Positions 33,401-37,515 of a DNA stretch of 64,000 nucleotides are shown piece by piece. The notes under the pieces were generated by a model. It did no database searches. It was given only the letters and a program-made list of their open reading frames with translations, and had not been told where the DNA came from. The position numbers and the translations under genes were made by a program. Position 1 is the stretch's first letter. Every line of letters starts with the position of its first letter. The stretch lies in assembly GCA_034432375.1 (NCBI GenBank), contig DAOUCA010000173.1, forward strand, positions 1-64,000. The letters are read 5' to 3'. Source of the stretch: JAHBVH01 sp034432375 (GTDB lineage: Bacteria; Chloroflexota; Anaerolineae; Caldilineales; Caldilineaceae).

Positions 33401-34747
33401 CATCGGGCTGAGATCCCATCGCAGATGGGTCACGACATCGCTGCCACCCAAGCCAAGCGAGGCAACGGAAATGAGGCTATCGGCGCTATAGGGGTTGCCG
33501 GGGAGAGGTAGCCAATTGCCATCACCGTTAATCTGGTAAAAACCACTCACTGGCTTGGTGATCGTGGCGCTGACCTGCCAGGCGGTAAGATCCAATTGTG
33601 AGGGCAACACATCGGTGATCACGGCATTGGTCAATGTCAAATAGCCAGTGTTGGCCAGACTCACCGTATAGGTGACCGCTTCGCCGGCCAAGACCTCGGT
33701 GTAGGGCTTGGCGGCCGCGCCACTAAATTTTGAAGGGCTGGTCGAAGATTTACCAAACTGACCATCGGCATAGGGCGCAATGACGCCGAAGTCATAGGTG
33801 TCGGTCAACAAGACTGGGATTGCTTCACCCTCGGGCGTTCCAGAGGCAGCCATTGCATTGGTTTGTAACACGCCAGGGTCGCTCTCATAACGTAGCGTGA
33901 CTTTGCGGCTTAAACAGCCACCGACTTCGACTGTCGGCAAGTTTGTAAACACAACCTCGCCCCCCTGATCAGGAGCGATAGCCGGCGTATAGGTCCAATC
34001 TACGCCGTCAATGCCTTGTGCATCGACAAAAAAGGCTTCAGCAGGCAGGGTGTCAGTGATCACAGGATTGGTCAGGCGAATGCCACCACTGCTGTCTGGG
34101 CTGCAGATGCCGACGGAAAAGTCGGCTGGGAAGCCGATGACAGCGTCGCTGGGACCACTCTTATCGGCAAACATTTCAAAAGCGCCGATGGCGGTTACCA
34201 CCGTGCTCTGGGCGACAACAGCCAAGGCAACATTGGAAGCAGTCATGTCCGCTTCATTTTGGGCTGATGTTCCCGGCAATGTACCAGGCTTAAATTGCGC
34301 CGAGAAACGCAGAACACCGGTGCTACCGGCCGGCAGTGGATTGACAAAGGTCCAGGTCAAAGTGCCAGTTGCATGATTGATACTTTGGATGTGCGATGTG
34401 GGTAACGCTGTCCCTGGAACATACTCCAGATCGGCGGGGAGTATATCCGTGATCGTTACATCGGCACAATTGGTGGTGATACTAGCACATTTATAGGTCA
34501 GCGTGTATTCAAAAGGCGTTCCTGACTCGATAGTCGTTGTTGATGTGCCTTTGGTCAACTCGAGCGTGGGGCTTTGAGCGTAAGCAATGGCTGGTACCGG
34601 CAGAAACCGTTGGACAGCCGGCACCACAAGGGCAAGCATTGGCGGCGGTATCACGGTTGCCAACAACGTTAAAACAAATGTGCCTAACAAAATGGCATGG
34701 CGCGAATCCAGAACCAATTTCGCTTTCGGAGGAAATAGGCGAGACAT
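12443..34747 (-). CDS. Giant secreted/surface mosaic protein, 7434 aa (DUF11 / SdrD B-like / GEVED domains)
   Basis: A signal peptide ends near AIAYAQS (residue about 57); AGGAG precedes the ATG. Residues about 57-930 are DUF11-like repeats ('ITNVLP..LTYV' adhesion-type strands). Then come about 32 SdrD B-like (Cna-B-fold) units by eye, each opening with (L/I)G(D/N)xVWxD and closing with DFGF or DFSYPP, and seven GEVED domains, each ending GEVEDY. A propeller-like insert lies at about residues 2020-2630. A Thr/Pro/Ala-rich linker lies near 6349-6445, followed by seven more SdrD units. Acidic Asp/Asn loops (DxNxDG) suggest calcium binding. The tail IYLPVVSRLLIKLRQ has no LPXTG motif or membrane helix; a YLPLV-like tail is frequent in exported Chloroflexota proteins as far as I know. 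Probable role: surface adhesion, sheath or filament coat. No frameshift or stop interrupts the 22.3 kb. Confidence 0.93.
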   Translation of the reverse strand: MSRLFPPKAKLVLDSRHAILLGTFVLTLLATVIPPPMLALVVPAVQRFLPVPAIAYAQSPTLELTKGTSTTTIESGTPFEYTLTYKCASITTNCADVTITDILPADLEYVPGTALPTSHIQSINHATGTLTWTFVNPLPAGSTGVLRFSAQFKPGTLPGTSAQNEADMTASNVALAVVAQSTVVTAIGAFEMFADKSGPSDAVIGFPADFSVGICSPDSSGGIRLTNPVITDTLPAEAFFVDAQGIDGVDWTYTPAIAPDQGGEVVFTNLPTVEVGGCLSRKVTLRYESDPGVLQTNAMAASGTPEGEAIPVLLTDTYDFGVIAPYADGQFGKSSTSPSKFSGAAAKPYTEVLAGEAVTYTVSLANTGYLTLTNAVITDVLPSQLDLTAWQVSATITKPVSGFYQINGDGNWLPLPGNPYSADSLISVASLGLGGSDVVTHLRWDLSPMDVLPIYTPAYSAWVSGTTNASLALGTLFDNCGYAKITELTGTLTACDTVEIIAQRAIPRMGKSNGSGPFLPLATVDFALDVSNADVAHLNFDDPVIADLLVPELTFLTGTVAFDNSAAPGAPVPNFTAISNYNGTGRTLLRWAWDDQSGSGGSDARYSLAPGERLIATFQAQVVDGTPPGAYTNEAALIDWAAPGDPNDPGTEPEKLLLCAANAGIVYTDTFDLDGDSQTDEVSCLAGSTVKVPVALSMNSEKFVRGTMDCENTTDYGATTACEDEDYNKLGLTVLGGDVDYRLIMTNTSNVSVTKITLIDIFPHIGDTGVIDPQARQSVWGPNLQTPVTAPGGIPLTIYYSTQTNPCRTELVAGGPSGCSPANWTTTFPADPTSVHAIKIEFCDIGNPDDCVILPRNVSLAFDWHMVAPNVAPADASCLTPADDSFDWQGTPACSIAWNSFGFTAFEAKDVDTNNVNDPDALQLPPTEPIRVGMRIAPDDKYSLGDYVWLDVAGLQDDGIQQAEEIPDWGLSGVRIELYDSVNNFIDYRYTGPDQNGDPGYYQFSYLGAGDYYLRFFPPAGYTVSPQQQGAGGHDTDDSDGVTQGTDPTYGDYYQTETFTVDAGTTDANRFTPAWDFGLWPPVDYGDADSLYPVAAIFSSPEALAGRHIIVPNFYLGSGVDSETDGQADPDALGDDLNGDDEDGVTFPDYISTAAQPTGVLFVGRTAALTITGTKPVTPTGNLNAWIDWNGNGTWDAGDQVATDVALDGTISLNVTIPATATLGTTYARFRYGSESGMAPTGIAIDGEVEDYKVVILTPPIKTIYTTSAPHTTGTEVTIGEVVRYRLQTALPEGTLSNFQITDLLPNGLQYSDTITVAVIADTSIISGGLTVTPGAFVDGTDPVFNFGTVTNNDNDSDEEFLIVEFDAVVLNVNNNQSGQYRDNSFNVTFESVDETSDSVQVSIVEPVVNLNKQLVTPLPAPLNPGTVITYQVTITNQSGINRSDAMDLIFTDTLPAGLTNPVVVSITPDGSPVIATPSSEVIGNHIRIPATVDGSFDLPIGATVTILYHAQLAPSVEPGDIVTNKAGLIWSTLDGNDPNERDGGGDPDGNQLFGSGALNDYERAVNDSFTVTGDWGDAPNSYATTLSNATVFAGPAHFITSTLYLGALVDDEIDGQPVTAPSAADGDDNAGSPDDEDGITFLNPIVPRRVISTVVTVHNTSGSQAYLNGWLDFDGDGTFTQGADQIFDGVAVNDGVQTLTFTVPETATQNIPTYARFRLSTDANTDFYGLALLGEVEDYETYIEPLGYIGDRIWYDLDLGGDDDGSGAGEFGIPNIEVQLVGDGKVVTTTTTITGYYVFTDLPPGTYGVTVITSTLPLTIVHTPTADPDGGADSISSVTLTRALFQRPDQDFGYPPELHAIGNQVWLDFGAGAGFANNSRRDGGESGINGVLVELYDAANPPGSGSAIDSMTTTNGGFYLFDNLLDGDYIVHIPASNFSGVLDGYVSSTGGNGDVATDDNLDENGQDTLVNGGVSSTAITLFPHTEPTGEAGANGTPASTQVDDNTNLTIDFGFTIETFVGCSVGNDDLGGTLFRDYNANGRQDANEPGFVGVPGPVIVSAYDDAGALLGQTLVQDDGSYVLPGIFGTATDVRLEFGDLPDWLQSGPAGTSSSTTVQFHAAASCSADLGVNNPSHYCQNNPDMASTCFSFGDGSSGLDTVVVFPYNSGTTSQSSNATVAFPEPAHVAINTETGGIWGLAWSNAARQLFAAASMRRHVGFGPLGPGGIYMIDPNTQVTTSFLDLNALQPGSAGPDYHDTADFLNDGPDTIAHPVWDAVGKTGFGDLDAGEDGKTLWVSALYERALYRIELNTADPVTFTNITKYALPDPGTTPGVGCPYNAAYTPPSGIGYVAQAATANFDNPDLQIGALKVYDNKVYVGMTCTAETTALTSNLRGFVFALDLDTEQFTQVVNVALNYPRDGGQFDPGVSNWNPWVPDESFTGGNVSRGSNPQPWLSDIEFDEAGFMVLGVSDRFGFQVGNNNNGAGITEGVAFGDILRLQPIAGSNWQLESNATSGGITTAHPNTDSGPCDGSNCGEYYWQEFYTLGDPYTNASHSEITVGGLAQWLGTGEVQVTVFDPAPVGGSVPLPTGGSATQSYRSGGIIALDHADGSRNRAYQYISLDMAGTFGKAASSGDIEILCDVAPLEIGNYVWEDTDLDGIQDPSEAPIPGVTVTLYDITGTLLASAVTDSNGEYYFIDETDPRLSTIFSVTVPGHVGVVPSASVVGGLLPETDYQIRIDTTQVTLENYKLTSANIDGGTTLPDAVDSDGMRNGDFAVIDLTTGLAGQNDHTFDFGFWPYVNVGNRVWYDTNNDNLDNDGAGNTPGSSTGVAGVTISLYYDTDGSGAWDGGETFITSTTTNGDGYYAFTELTPTMGADTAYIVVVDSTNFVGNGVLVDYHNSNANADDSPDPDADPTDQDDNGVGGGDVASKAITLVPGTEPTLGGDETSDAGNLPGIDANGNQTVDFGFYKLTVGDYVWEDYNNDGQVDSGEPPLVGLTVTLFDMDGGSPFFIDSTTTNGSGYYTFTDLYSSTYQIQVTPPSAAYVSSDGQTADDSSNDTDHGAPSGNVIVSQPFALTPGGGSGTNESATTTTGATENLNLDFGLWQPMSLGNRVWQDEGSGVGELNNGVDDSETGLAGVLLALLDKNDEPVFQNSQELTATTDASGYYTFTNLISGTYRVVVLGSNFDSGNALDGYVSSDDVASTAALDDNDNADDNGIGDTGSGDIESAQITLAYNNEPDGTPDVDGDTNDNTNLTLDFGFWRPLSIGNLVWRDLNNNGLYESGIGEVGIPGVTVTLAISGSASPILTTTTDINGNYSFTDLMPSEYIVAIPAANFAPGGALETLLSTVDPISASAINDDANDDDNGPGAVSAAVSSQPVLLAAGTEPNTDGDSSRNSNLTVDFSFVGLDFGDLPDGNATGSPDYRTLQSNGGPSHTMIPGLRIGAIEDIETDGQPTFFADGDNANGDDEEGIDLPAFVAGQSAVVTATVVNTTGTDAVLYGFIDFNGDGSFASGETVTQTVNSAASSQQVLLTFTVPADADYQQLLGARFRLSHDATLTADGVASNGEVEDYLIGVERYDLALIKRVGAVSESPLTPGSGIVTFTINVVNQGNMDATDIVVVDSVPTELTYQQADNPGWSALTPAAITIPGPLGESEIATVTLVLRVPLTAAGATITNTAEISAVSHIDNKPFIEVDSTPDSDPDNDGPLTDDELNNANGDEDDHDIAVISIRDSVAIGNLVWHDLNQDGDFDSAIDAPIQGVTVTLYLSGSVPGVDSPVATTVTGSAGRYIFDNLSPGDYFVHVGAENFQVGGVLVDYLSSIGVGNDETTDQTGDENGIDDADPATNGISTQIYNLTADGEPTSDDDTGYSGALDDNNVNLTADFAFILYGSIGDIVWYDADSSGGDYSTAGSEPGLPGVEVQLTDSNGATITATTSITGWYNFGNLLLGTYTVTVNTATLPYTVTTSPTFDPEADGNSLSVVTLTPADPVDLDRDFSYPPVLMSLGNLVWYDNNNDGLFDSGLGEAGIPGVTVTLALSGTASPILTTTTDVSGRYLFTGLMPNDYVVTIPAANFAPGGPLENLQSSTDPVSASSVNADNNDDDDGPGVVNGAVSSQPVNLAIGNEPTTDGDADNNSNLSVDFAFTQLGSIGDTVWYDLDSSGGDQSTQGSEVGLPGIEVQLTDSLAAVLTTTTDGSGNYLFADLPLGTYTVTVVTATLPTTVTTSATFDADGGNDSTSVVTINGTTPDKLDQDFSYPPVLGSIGDTVWYDMDSSGGNQGTQGAEPGLSGVEIQLTDSNGATVTTTTTITGWYLFDNLMLGTYTVTINTATLPVTVTTSPTFDADGGTDSLSVVTIDAGTPDNLDQDFSYPPVLMSLGDLVWYDNNNNGFFESGLGEAGIQGVTVTVALSGTASPLLTTTTAVDGSYLFTGLLPGDYVVTIPAANFAFGAPLENLQSSTDPASAAAINDDTNDDDDGPGVSGGVVSSQPVNLSIGLEPTNDGDTDNNSNRSVDFAFTQLGSIGDTVWYDADSSSDDQSNQGSEPGLPGVEVHLTDSLGGVLTTTTDSSGNYLFDNLPLGTYTVTVLTATLPNTVTTVATFDADGGNDSVSVVTIDAGTPDNLDQDFSYPPLFGSIGDTVWYDMDSSGGDQSTQGSETGLSGVEVQLTDSAGGVLTTTTDSNGTYLFDNLLLGGYTVTVNTASLPLTVTTDVTYDPDGGSDSASVVTLTPATPDDLNQDFSYPPLLGTIGDTIWRDEDRSGGDQGTQGSEPGLPGVEVQLTDGAGATITTTTDLTGTYLFTDLPLGVYTVTVNTATLPASVEITPTFDTDGGADSVIVTTLTPATPDDLDQDFSYPPLLGLIGDTIWYDLDSSGGDQSTQGSEVGLPGVEVQLTDSLGGILTTTTDSSGNYLFTGLPLGTYTVTVVTATLPVTVVNTPTYDADGGSDSLSVTTLTAVTPSDLDQDFSYPPVLGSIGDTVWYDIDSSGGDQSTQGSEAGLPGVEVQLTDSAGGVLTTTTDGSGNYLFDNLLLGEYTVTVNTASLPVTVTTSATYDPDGGSDSTSVVTLTPATPDNLNQDFSYPPLLGSIGDTIWYDINSSGGDQSTQGSEAGLPGVEVQLTDSLGGVLTTTTDSRGTYTFTNLPLGIYTVTVVTATLPVTVVATPSFDADGGSDSLSVVTIDTATPDNLEQDFSYPPVIQRDFGDLPFATLLGDDGARHTINPVANPIFGAIVDGEAEGAPSAAADGDDLADSDDEDGITIPPLVPGTVVTITIDYNNPVKRSAYINGWLDLNGDGTLDRILTSTLVLTGTAGTFDVPISVPANALPGTSYARFRISTEALLNLAGQAFDGEVEDYRVLIVGTPYDRGDLPDTGEGIGSGDYKTLVSNGGPSHAIVAGLYMGATVDQELDGQPTLLANGDDLNLTVDEDGVLFSTLAVNSSALVTVTATNTGTADALIAGWIDFNGDGDLNDSERITVSVPGGTMDGLFVLDFGIVPTNSVASTYARFRLSTDPAVIYNDGTVSDGEVEDYAVSIAVPPKYDFGDLPSGYPTLLVGEDGARHRVDVLNNPVLGITVDDEADGLPSTTADGDDLADSDDEDGVTIPTLVPDTTITVTVTYSNPQRVPVYIQGWLDFDGDGTLERIMTDTVAAPGSGTLTIPVAVPYNVQGGNAYARFRISSEATLGLGSQAPDGEVEDYVATILPLDYGDLPSGYPTLYSEDGARHLLPAVNPILGLTVDGETDGVLSVAADGDDLAGSADEDGVTIPALKAGERVTVTIAYSNPTGSNVYINGWFDLNGDGVLEQILTDEAVPFGSGTVDVSVTIPLTAMPGTTYGRFRISSMAGLTTSGLATDGEVEDYAATIAPILGSIGDTVWYDMDSSSDDQGNQGSESGLGGVDVALTDSSGSVISTTTTDSNGNYLFTNLPLGTYTVTVVTATLPVTVVTVPTFDADGSSDSLSVVTIDASSPDNVDQDFSYPPLRLSLGNYVWLDEDDSGTQNEDTSFGRDGITVTLTYPSGITETAVTANGGYYTFTNLAPNSRYTATFRLPPGYSFTTLLQGGDGALDSNPPTSGIVFVDLGVSDDFTIDVGIIPTHIKRVGLGDYVWIDINGNGIQDDPTDSAAAGLLVTLYDHNEVVTGTITTTADGYYSFTNLLEGLYRVEVEIPTGYTVTVGGADVDDDPSNSDSNGIAAGLVATSLPLTLTESSEPVGDNLSYGGNDAHANGTVDFGFRPILGSVGDTIWADLDSSGGDQSTQGSEPGLAGVEVQLSNSLGAIITTTTNVSGTYNFANLPLGLYTVTVNTATLPPTLQGVPTYDADGGSDSISVVTLTPAQPDNLAQDFSYPPIPPTATPTATATATDTPTDTPTATPTATATATATDTPTATPTATATATATDTPTATATATDTPTMTPTNTATATPTTTDTPTMTPTPTATATAVLLSLGNLVFTDRANNGLFDAGIDSGIDTVIVNLYRDVDGSGDLSSGDGTAIASVQTSGGGFYRFDNLPAGNYIVELAAVNFQPGGVLEPMVSSLASIFGGTDPRVDPDSNDLDNDDNGYESSSNGSRVILSQAVTLAPNSEPVTDGDSDANTNLTVDFGLFTGLALGNQVWIDANNNGFYDPGTGEVGLNGVTVNLYRDSDTNGIPDGAAIATTTTANDGLYVFEGLEADSYIVEILPPTGYTSSTGGNREPAPNADSDPTDLDDNGTTVGGPIQSGTVTLAVASEPTNEVEPNAINTTDLNGNLTVDFGLWQAVNVGNLVWHDRNNNGQVDAGEEGIANVPLQLFQEGDDPLTATPLATTVTDSNGNYNFGGLAPGRYFIYIPTPNPAYPWSDTNTDTADNREDNDDNGEQNNGIGTSVHSPVVELSVGGESTSDGDGASGDLTFDFGFFAPASLGDLVWLDVNRDGVQDAEETGWPDTPHKKGVPGVPVLLFTTDGVLVNTTTTDTSGYYHFADLLPGEYYVQFVIPNGYELTVADVAAATDIFDSDVAAGTLRTPVTVLLSGEHDPTLDMGLYLSGNLEPAAIGDFVWYDANHNGILDAGETGVPGVAVTLHRANDALVATTQTDATGFYEFNSLPPGDYYLTFTPPAGYQISPQNAGSDDSHDSDVNPANGRTESINLSPGEHDSSWDLGLYLDGQPAAIGNFVWFDANNNGMQDPSELGVPGVTVMIYRANGTLVATTVTNADGAYLFSNLAPGDYYLVFETPMGYVPTDADLGSDDALDSDVDVNTGRTPVTTLDGGESDLSWDYGVWYQVAGVDSPGVPAGVGDYVWYDTNNDGIQDSSEFPAAGITVILYNGLGELIAIDVTDSTGNYHFPSLIPGDYYVEFVTPYGYAISPVGSNLSDNTDSNADPSTGRTPIIPLLSGDDDPTWDSGFYRPPTAIEQGNEPQVNRIYLPVVSRLLIKLRQLRGEFVPVIQCQNGVCLTP
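15411..15700 (-). repeat. Thr/Pro/Ala-rich linker repeat inside the giant protein
   Basis: A degenerate array of codons for TPTATATATDTPT-type units of 6-12 residues, near protein residues 6349-6445. On the plus strand it reads as alternating GTTGCxGTCGCxGTTGG. It separates the last seven SdrD-like units from the rest, like the stalk or O-glycosylated linkers of other surface proteins. Repeats this short are prone to length change by slippage. Confidence 0.85.
17150..19135 (-). repeat. Four consecutive GEVED domains inside the giant protein
   Basis: Four units of about 155-165 residues, each opening with (D/R)(F/Y/R)GDLP, containing DGDDLADSDDEDGVTIP-type acidic strings and an INGW(L/F)DLNGDG strand, and ending in GEVEDY. 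Three further units lie elsewhere in the protein (about 31.0-31.5, 29.5-30.0 and 24.0-24.5 kb). Two DNA-level variants alternate, those with GARH and the one with NGGPSHA. Confidence 0.8.
19140..23060 (-). repeat. Tandem array of SdrD B-like repeats (9 type-A and 2 type-B units)
   Basis: Type A, about 113 residues (340 bp), follows GSIGDTVWYDxDSSGGDQ, GLPGVEVQLTDS, TTTTDxSGNYLF, GTYTVTV and LDQDFSYPP. Type B, about 140 residues, opens SLGNLVWYDNNNDG. In protein order the array reads A-B-A-A-B-A-A-A-A-A-A; the B-A-A block occurs twice in a row (about 22.7-21.6 and 21.6-20.5 kb), indicating a segmental duplication of about 1.1 kb. High DNA identity between neighbours implies recent unequal recombination. 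Confidence 0.85.
26830..28685 (-). other. Propeller-like insert within the giant protein
   Basis: Residues about 2020-2640 differ from the rest: after a short SdrD-like start (GGTLFRDYNANGRQDANEP) come repeated strand blocks such as WGLAWSNAARQLFAAASM, LWVSALYERALYRIELN, VYVGMTCTAETT and LSDIEFDEAGFMVLGVSDR. These resemble beta-propeller blades. The stretch has more Cys than its flanks. It may be a ligand- or carbohydrate-binding head; this is inference. Confidence 0.6.
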
Positions 34748-34895
34748 TGCTTGCTCCTGTACTATCTTTGTTTATTTTGAGGTGTGTTTAGCAATCTTGT
34801 ATGCAACGCAAGGTTGCCTACATGCTGACCATCATTAATTATTAATTTATTCTGTATCGACGGTAGGATGACGGTTAATACATCCATTTGCTACG

Positions 34896-34924
34896 CCTAT
34901 AGCCGTTTTTCTGCCAAAAATCAA
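34896..34924 (-). promoter_or_regulatory. Candidate promoter of the giant surface-protein gene
   Basis: On the minus strand TTGATT (34919-34924) and TATAGG (34896-34901) are separated by exactly 17 bp, about 150 bp upstream of ATG 34747. The fit to the sigma-70 consensus is moderate. Confidence 0.4.
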
Positions 34925-35118
34925 GCAAATGATGGAATTGCTCGGTCAAAAGTTACAGATGTTAATACGTGCAATACAGGCATTATTTCAATATACACGG
35001 CTCTTCCATGAACGACATCCGCCAAACCGTGTAATCTAAATCGTAAACAAATGTGGCATTCAGTCAATAAATTGCAGTATATTTTTCAGTTGAGGCCATT
35101 CCAAAGAAATATTTATCC

Positions 35119-35153
35119 GTAGCAACTAAAGGGCTGAGCCCTTTAGTTGCTAC
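35119..35153. repeat. Perfect hairpin with 16-bp arms
   Basis: GTAGCAACTAAAGGGC (35119-35134) and its exact complement (35138-35153) with a TGA loop. It lacks a T-run, so it looks like a dispersed palindromic repeat rather than a terminator. Confidence 0.65.
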
Positions 35154-35353
35154 ATGGATAGTTTGAAATTTGGGAATGGGCTACTGTAGCTTCTACCGAT
35201 GTCTGTGACAAAGGCAACTGAAAGCTCTTGGGAATTTGTCAGCCAGGCAAAGATTGATGGTAAAATGCCGTAACTATTCCACAGTCGCTTTCGGCAAGCT
35301 CAGGCTACGGCGGGGGAGTTACGAAATGTCAACTGAATCACACCCTAGAATTT

Positions 35354-35472
35354 GGGTGCGTCCCATTTTGGGGGATTACACAGAAGGACAAAATTGATCG
35401 TCCGGCGTAATCCCCCAAATGTGGTACGCACCCCTAGAATTTAGAGGAATACCTTTTTTTAGGGGTGTACGT
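35354..35472. repeat. Nested inverted-repeat element upstream of the DUF2085 gene
   Basis: The segments 35354-35379 (GGGTGCGT to GGGGGATTAC) and 35407-35433 (GTAATCCCCC to TACGCACCC) are inverted copies with few mismatches. CCTAGAATTT occurs just outside both arms (from 35344 and 35433). A further pairing GTACGCACCCCTA with TTTAGGGGTGTAC spans 35424-35470. This looks like a small non-autonomous mobile element or remnant. Confidence 0.6.
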
Positions 35473-35481
35473 TATAATAAA

Positions 35482-36273
35482 ATGGTGAGCTTGTGCGCAA
35501 GAAAGTGGTGGGCTGTATCTGTGGCCGCTGAACAACCAATCGAAGTGAAACAACCATCAAGTGCACTGGCGCAACGTGTTGATTTGCTACTCTGTCAACT
35601 CCTGCGCCATTGGCTGTCGCTTTTCCTCACTCCGATGCTAATCTTCGTAACATTGCCCTTTCTCGCGCCGGTTGCGATGCACTGGGGCTGGGAAGGATTG
35701 GGGCAACTGCTCTACTTGATCTACTCTCCCTTTTGCCATCAACTACCACAACGCAGCTTCTTCTTCTTTGGGGAAAAACTCACCTATACACTCTCTGAAA
35801 TCCTTAAGATCTATCCCTATGAGGATGCGTGGCGACTGCGCCACTTTATCGGCACAGAAACAATGGGCTACAAAGTGGCGTGGAGTGACCGCATGGTCAG
35901 CTTCTACTTTATGACCCCAATCTTTGCGTTGATCTATCCGCTCATGCAACGCTTTGGCCGCAAGCTCAAACCGCTCCCTTTCTGGCTTATGTTGCTTACA
36001 CTTGTGCCCATCACCCTCGATGGTATGACTCATCTTTTTAGTGACGTGCTTTACGGCATTAGCACTGGCGGCTTTCGCGATACCAATCTCTGGCTGGCAC
36101 AGCTCACCAACAACGCCTTCCCTGGTTTCTATGCGGGCGACCACTATGGCACCTTTAATTGGTGGATGCGCTTGATTACTGGAGTGTTGGCGGCATGGGG
36201 ATTGGCATTTCACTACATCCCCTGGCTCGATCGAGTTGTGCAACAAGAATTGCGCCACACCTGCCAATCGTAG
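35482..36273 (+). CDS. DUF2085 family membrane protein
   Basis: The diagnostic motif of DUF2085 proteins is present: CHQLPQRSFFFFG, just after the first long hydrophobic segment. Four or five hydrophobic segments follow, including MTPIFALIYPLMQRF, the segment LPFWLMLLTLVPITLDGMTH, and a C-terminal helix LITGVLAAWGLAFHYIPW. The function of the family is unknown; the Cys-His and the later Asp-Gly-Met-Thr-His may bind a metal or cofactor (inference). I chose ATG 35482; the ribosome site is poor and a GTG further in is possible. The nested repeat element lies directly upstream. Confidence 0.85.
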   Translation: MVSLCARKWWAVSVAAEQPIEVKQPSSALAQRVDLLLCQLLRHWLSLFLTPMLIFVTLPFLAPVAMHWGWEGLGQLLYLIYSPFCHQLPQRSFFFFGEKLTYTLSEILKIYPYEDAWRLRHFIGTETMGYKVAWSDRMVSFYFMTPIFALIYPLMQRFGRKLKPLPFWLMLLTLVPITLDGMTHLFSDVLYGISTGGFRDTNLWLAQLTNNAFPGFYAGDHYGTFNWWMRLITGVLAAWGLAFHYIPWLDRVVQQELRHTCQS

Positions 36274-36366
36274 AGCCGTTACAGTTGCCCCACCACATTG
36301 AAGACTTATCTATGGCTCTGTGCCCTCTGTGCTCTCTGTGGCCCTATACCTCTTTACCATGCCGCG

Positions 36367-37209
36367 CTACTGCACCCTTGCGATTAACCAATCACGCCAG
36401 CGATCCGGCAGATGAGCAAGCAGATGAACAACCAGCTTGGCATCAAGTCCCACCGCGTAACGCGTCTGTGGGTGACGAACGGTTAATGCTGTCAGGATCA
36501 CTGCCGCAACTTGCGCTGGGGGTATCCCTGCGGCAAGGTTGCGTTCAGCCCGTGCAATCCGCTGCTGCAACTGCTCGCCATACAATCCAAGAGCACTTTG
36601 CGGAAGCTGATCAACAATGCAGCGGGCGCGGCGCAACGATGTCTCCCAAATGGGTGTGGCGACAGCTCCCGGCTCAATACTCACCACATGGATGCCCCAC
36701 GGTGCCAATTCCTGGCGCAGTGAATCGGTCAACGCCTCCAAAGCAAATTTGGATGCATGATAGGGCCCTGTCCACGGCCCCGCAATGCGGCCCCCCATAG
36801 AGCTGATGTTGATAATCCGCCCTTTGGCTTGGCGCAACAAGGGTAGCAACGCCTGCGTCACGCCCACTTGCCCAATCACGTTGACCTCTAGTTGCTGGCG
36901 CAATTCATCAAGGGGAATAAATTCCAGTGGTGCCGCCACTGCAACTCCCGCATTGTTCACCAAGCCAGCCAAGCCATCTTCTCCCACGCGTGCGCGCACC
37001 AACGCAGCGGCAGCGACAATCTGCGGCTGATCCGTCACATCCATCTGCAACGGGCTGATCGCAGGGCCACCTTGGGCGACAAGTGCTTTCCCATCCTCAA
37101 CGCAACGGACACCAGCAAAGACATGAAAGCCCCGCTGCCCCAGTTGCAACGCCGTCGCGTGGCCAATGCCCTTTGATGCTCCCGTCACGACCACATATTT
37201 CTGTGCCAT
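36367..37209 (-). CDS. Short-chain dehydrogenase/reductase (SDR) family oxidoreductase
   Basis: Classical SDR layout: NAD(P)-binding TGASKGIG (residues 9-16), a Rossmann core with DVTD after the fourth strand, LVNNAGVA, catalytic Ser in ISSMGGRIAG, and Tyr150-x3-Lys154 in PYHASKF. The basic residue in the TGASKGIG turn and the region after strand 2 (GVRCVEDGK) do not settle NAD versus NADP. Length (280 residues) is normal. ATG 37209 follows AGAGGAT and fits the family start; the longer frame has 18 extra unsupported residues. Substrate unknown; the C-terminal helical part resembles SDRs acting on lipids, steroids or similar hydrophobic substrates. Confidence 0.9.
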   Translation of the reverse strand: MAQKYVVVTGASKGIGHATALQLGQRGFHVFAGVRCVEDGKALVAQGGPAISPLQMDVTDQPQIVAAAALVRARVGEDGLAGLVNNAGVAVAAPLEFIPLDELRQQLEVNVIGQVGVTQALLPLLRQAKGRIINISSMGGRIAGPWTGPYHASKFALEALTDSLRQELAPWGIHVVSIEPGAVATPIWETSLRRARCIVDQLPQSALGLYGEQLQQRIARAERNLAAGIPPAQVAAVILTALTVRHPQTRYAVGLDAKLVVHLLAHLPDRWRDWLIARVQ

Positions 37210-37381
37210 ACCCGATCCTCTTTCAAGCTTTTGGTATTTCTGGCGTAACCCGGCTTCTGCCACTTGCGTGCAAAGGCAACCACACGCGGCCAGAGATGAG
37301 CCTACCAGCTCAACTATGCCTGGCTCTCCAATTTATGCACAATCGTGCGTTCTTCAGGATTGCAGAGAGTTGACAAAAGGA

Positions 37382-37412
37382 TAGCGCCGGCTTTGCTGCT
37401 CAACCGGCGCTA
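37382..37412 (-). terminator. Likely intrinsic terminator of the subtilase gene
   Basis: TAGCGCCGG (37382-37390) pairs with CCGGCGCTA (37404-37412). Read on the minus strand the stem is followed by TCCTTTTGTC, a short T-rich tract. It is about 100 bp beyond the subtilase stop codon. Confidence 0.55.
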
Positions 37413-37515
37413 CCTGTCAGAATTTATTTACAAAACAGTACCGTTACACAGTCGGCAGTGCTGTGACCCACCGAGTTGGGCAACACTCTATTTACGCCAT
37501 TTACGCCGTTGTGTC

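Larger units (their letters stand above)
34748..35481. other. Palindrome-rich intergenic region between the giant gene and the DUF2085 gene
   Basis: About 730 bp without a gene between divergent genes. It holds the giant-gene promoter candidate, a perfect 16-bp-arm hairpin (35119-35153) and a nested inverted-repeat element (35354-35472). Nothing else is recognisable. Confidence 0.55.

Noticed and set aside
35743..36267. 174-codon minus-strand frame opposite the DUF2085 gene
   Set aside because: Antisense to a gene with a diagnostic CHQLPQRS motif and membrane helices.
36159..36800. 213-codon plus-strand frame opposite the SDR gene
   Set aside because: Antisense to a well-supported SDR; Pro/Cys/Arg-rich translation without motif.
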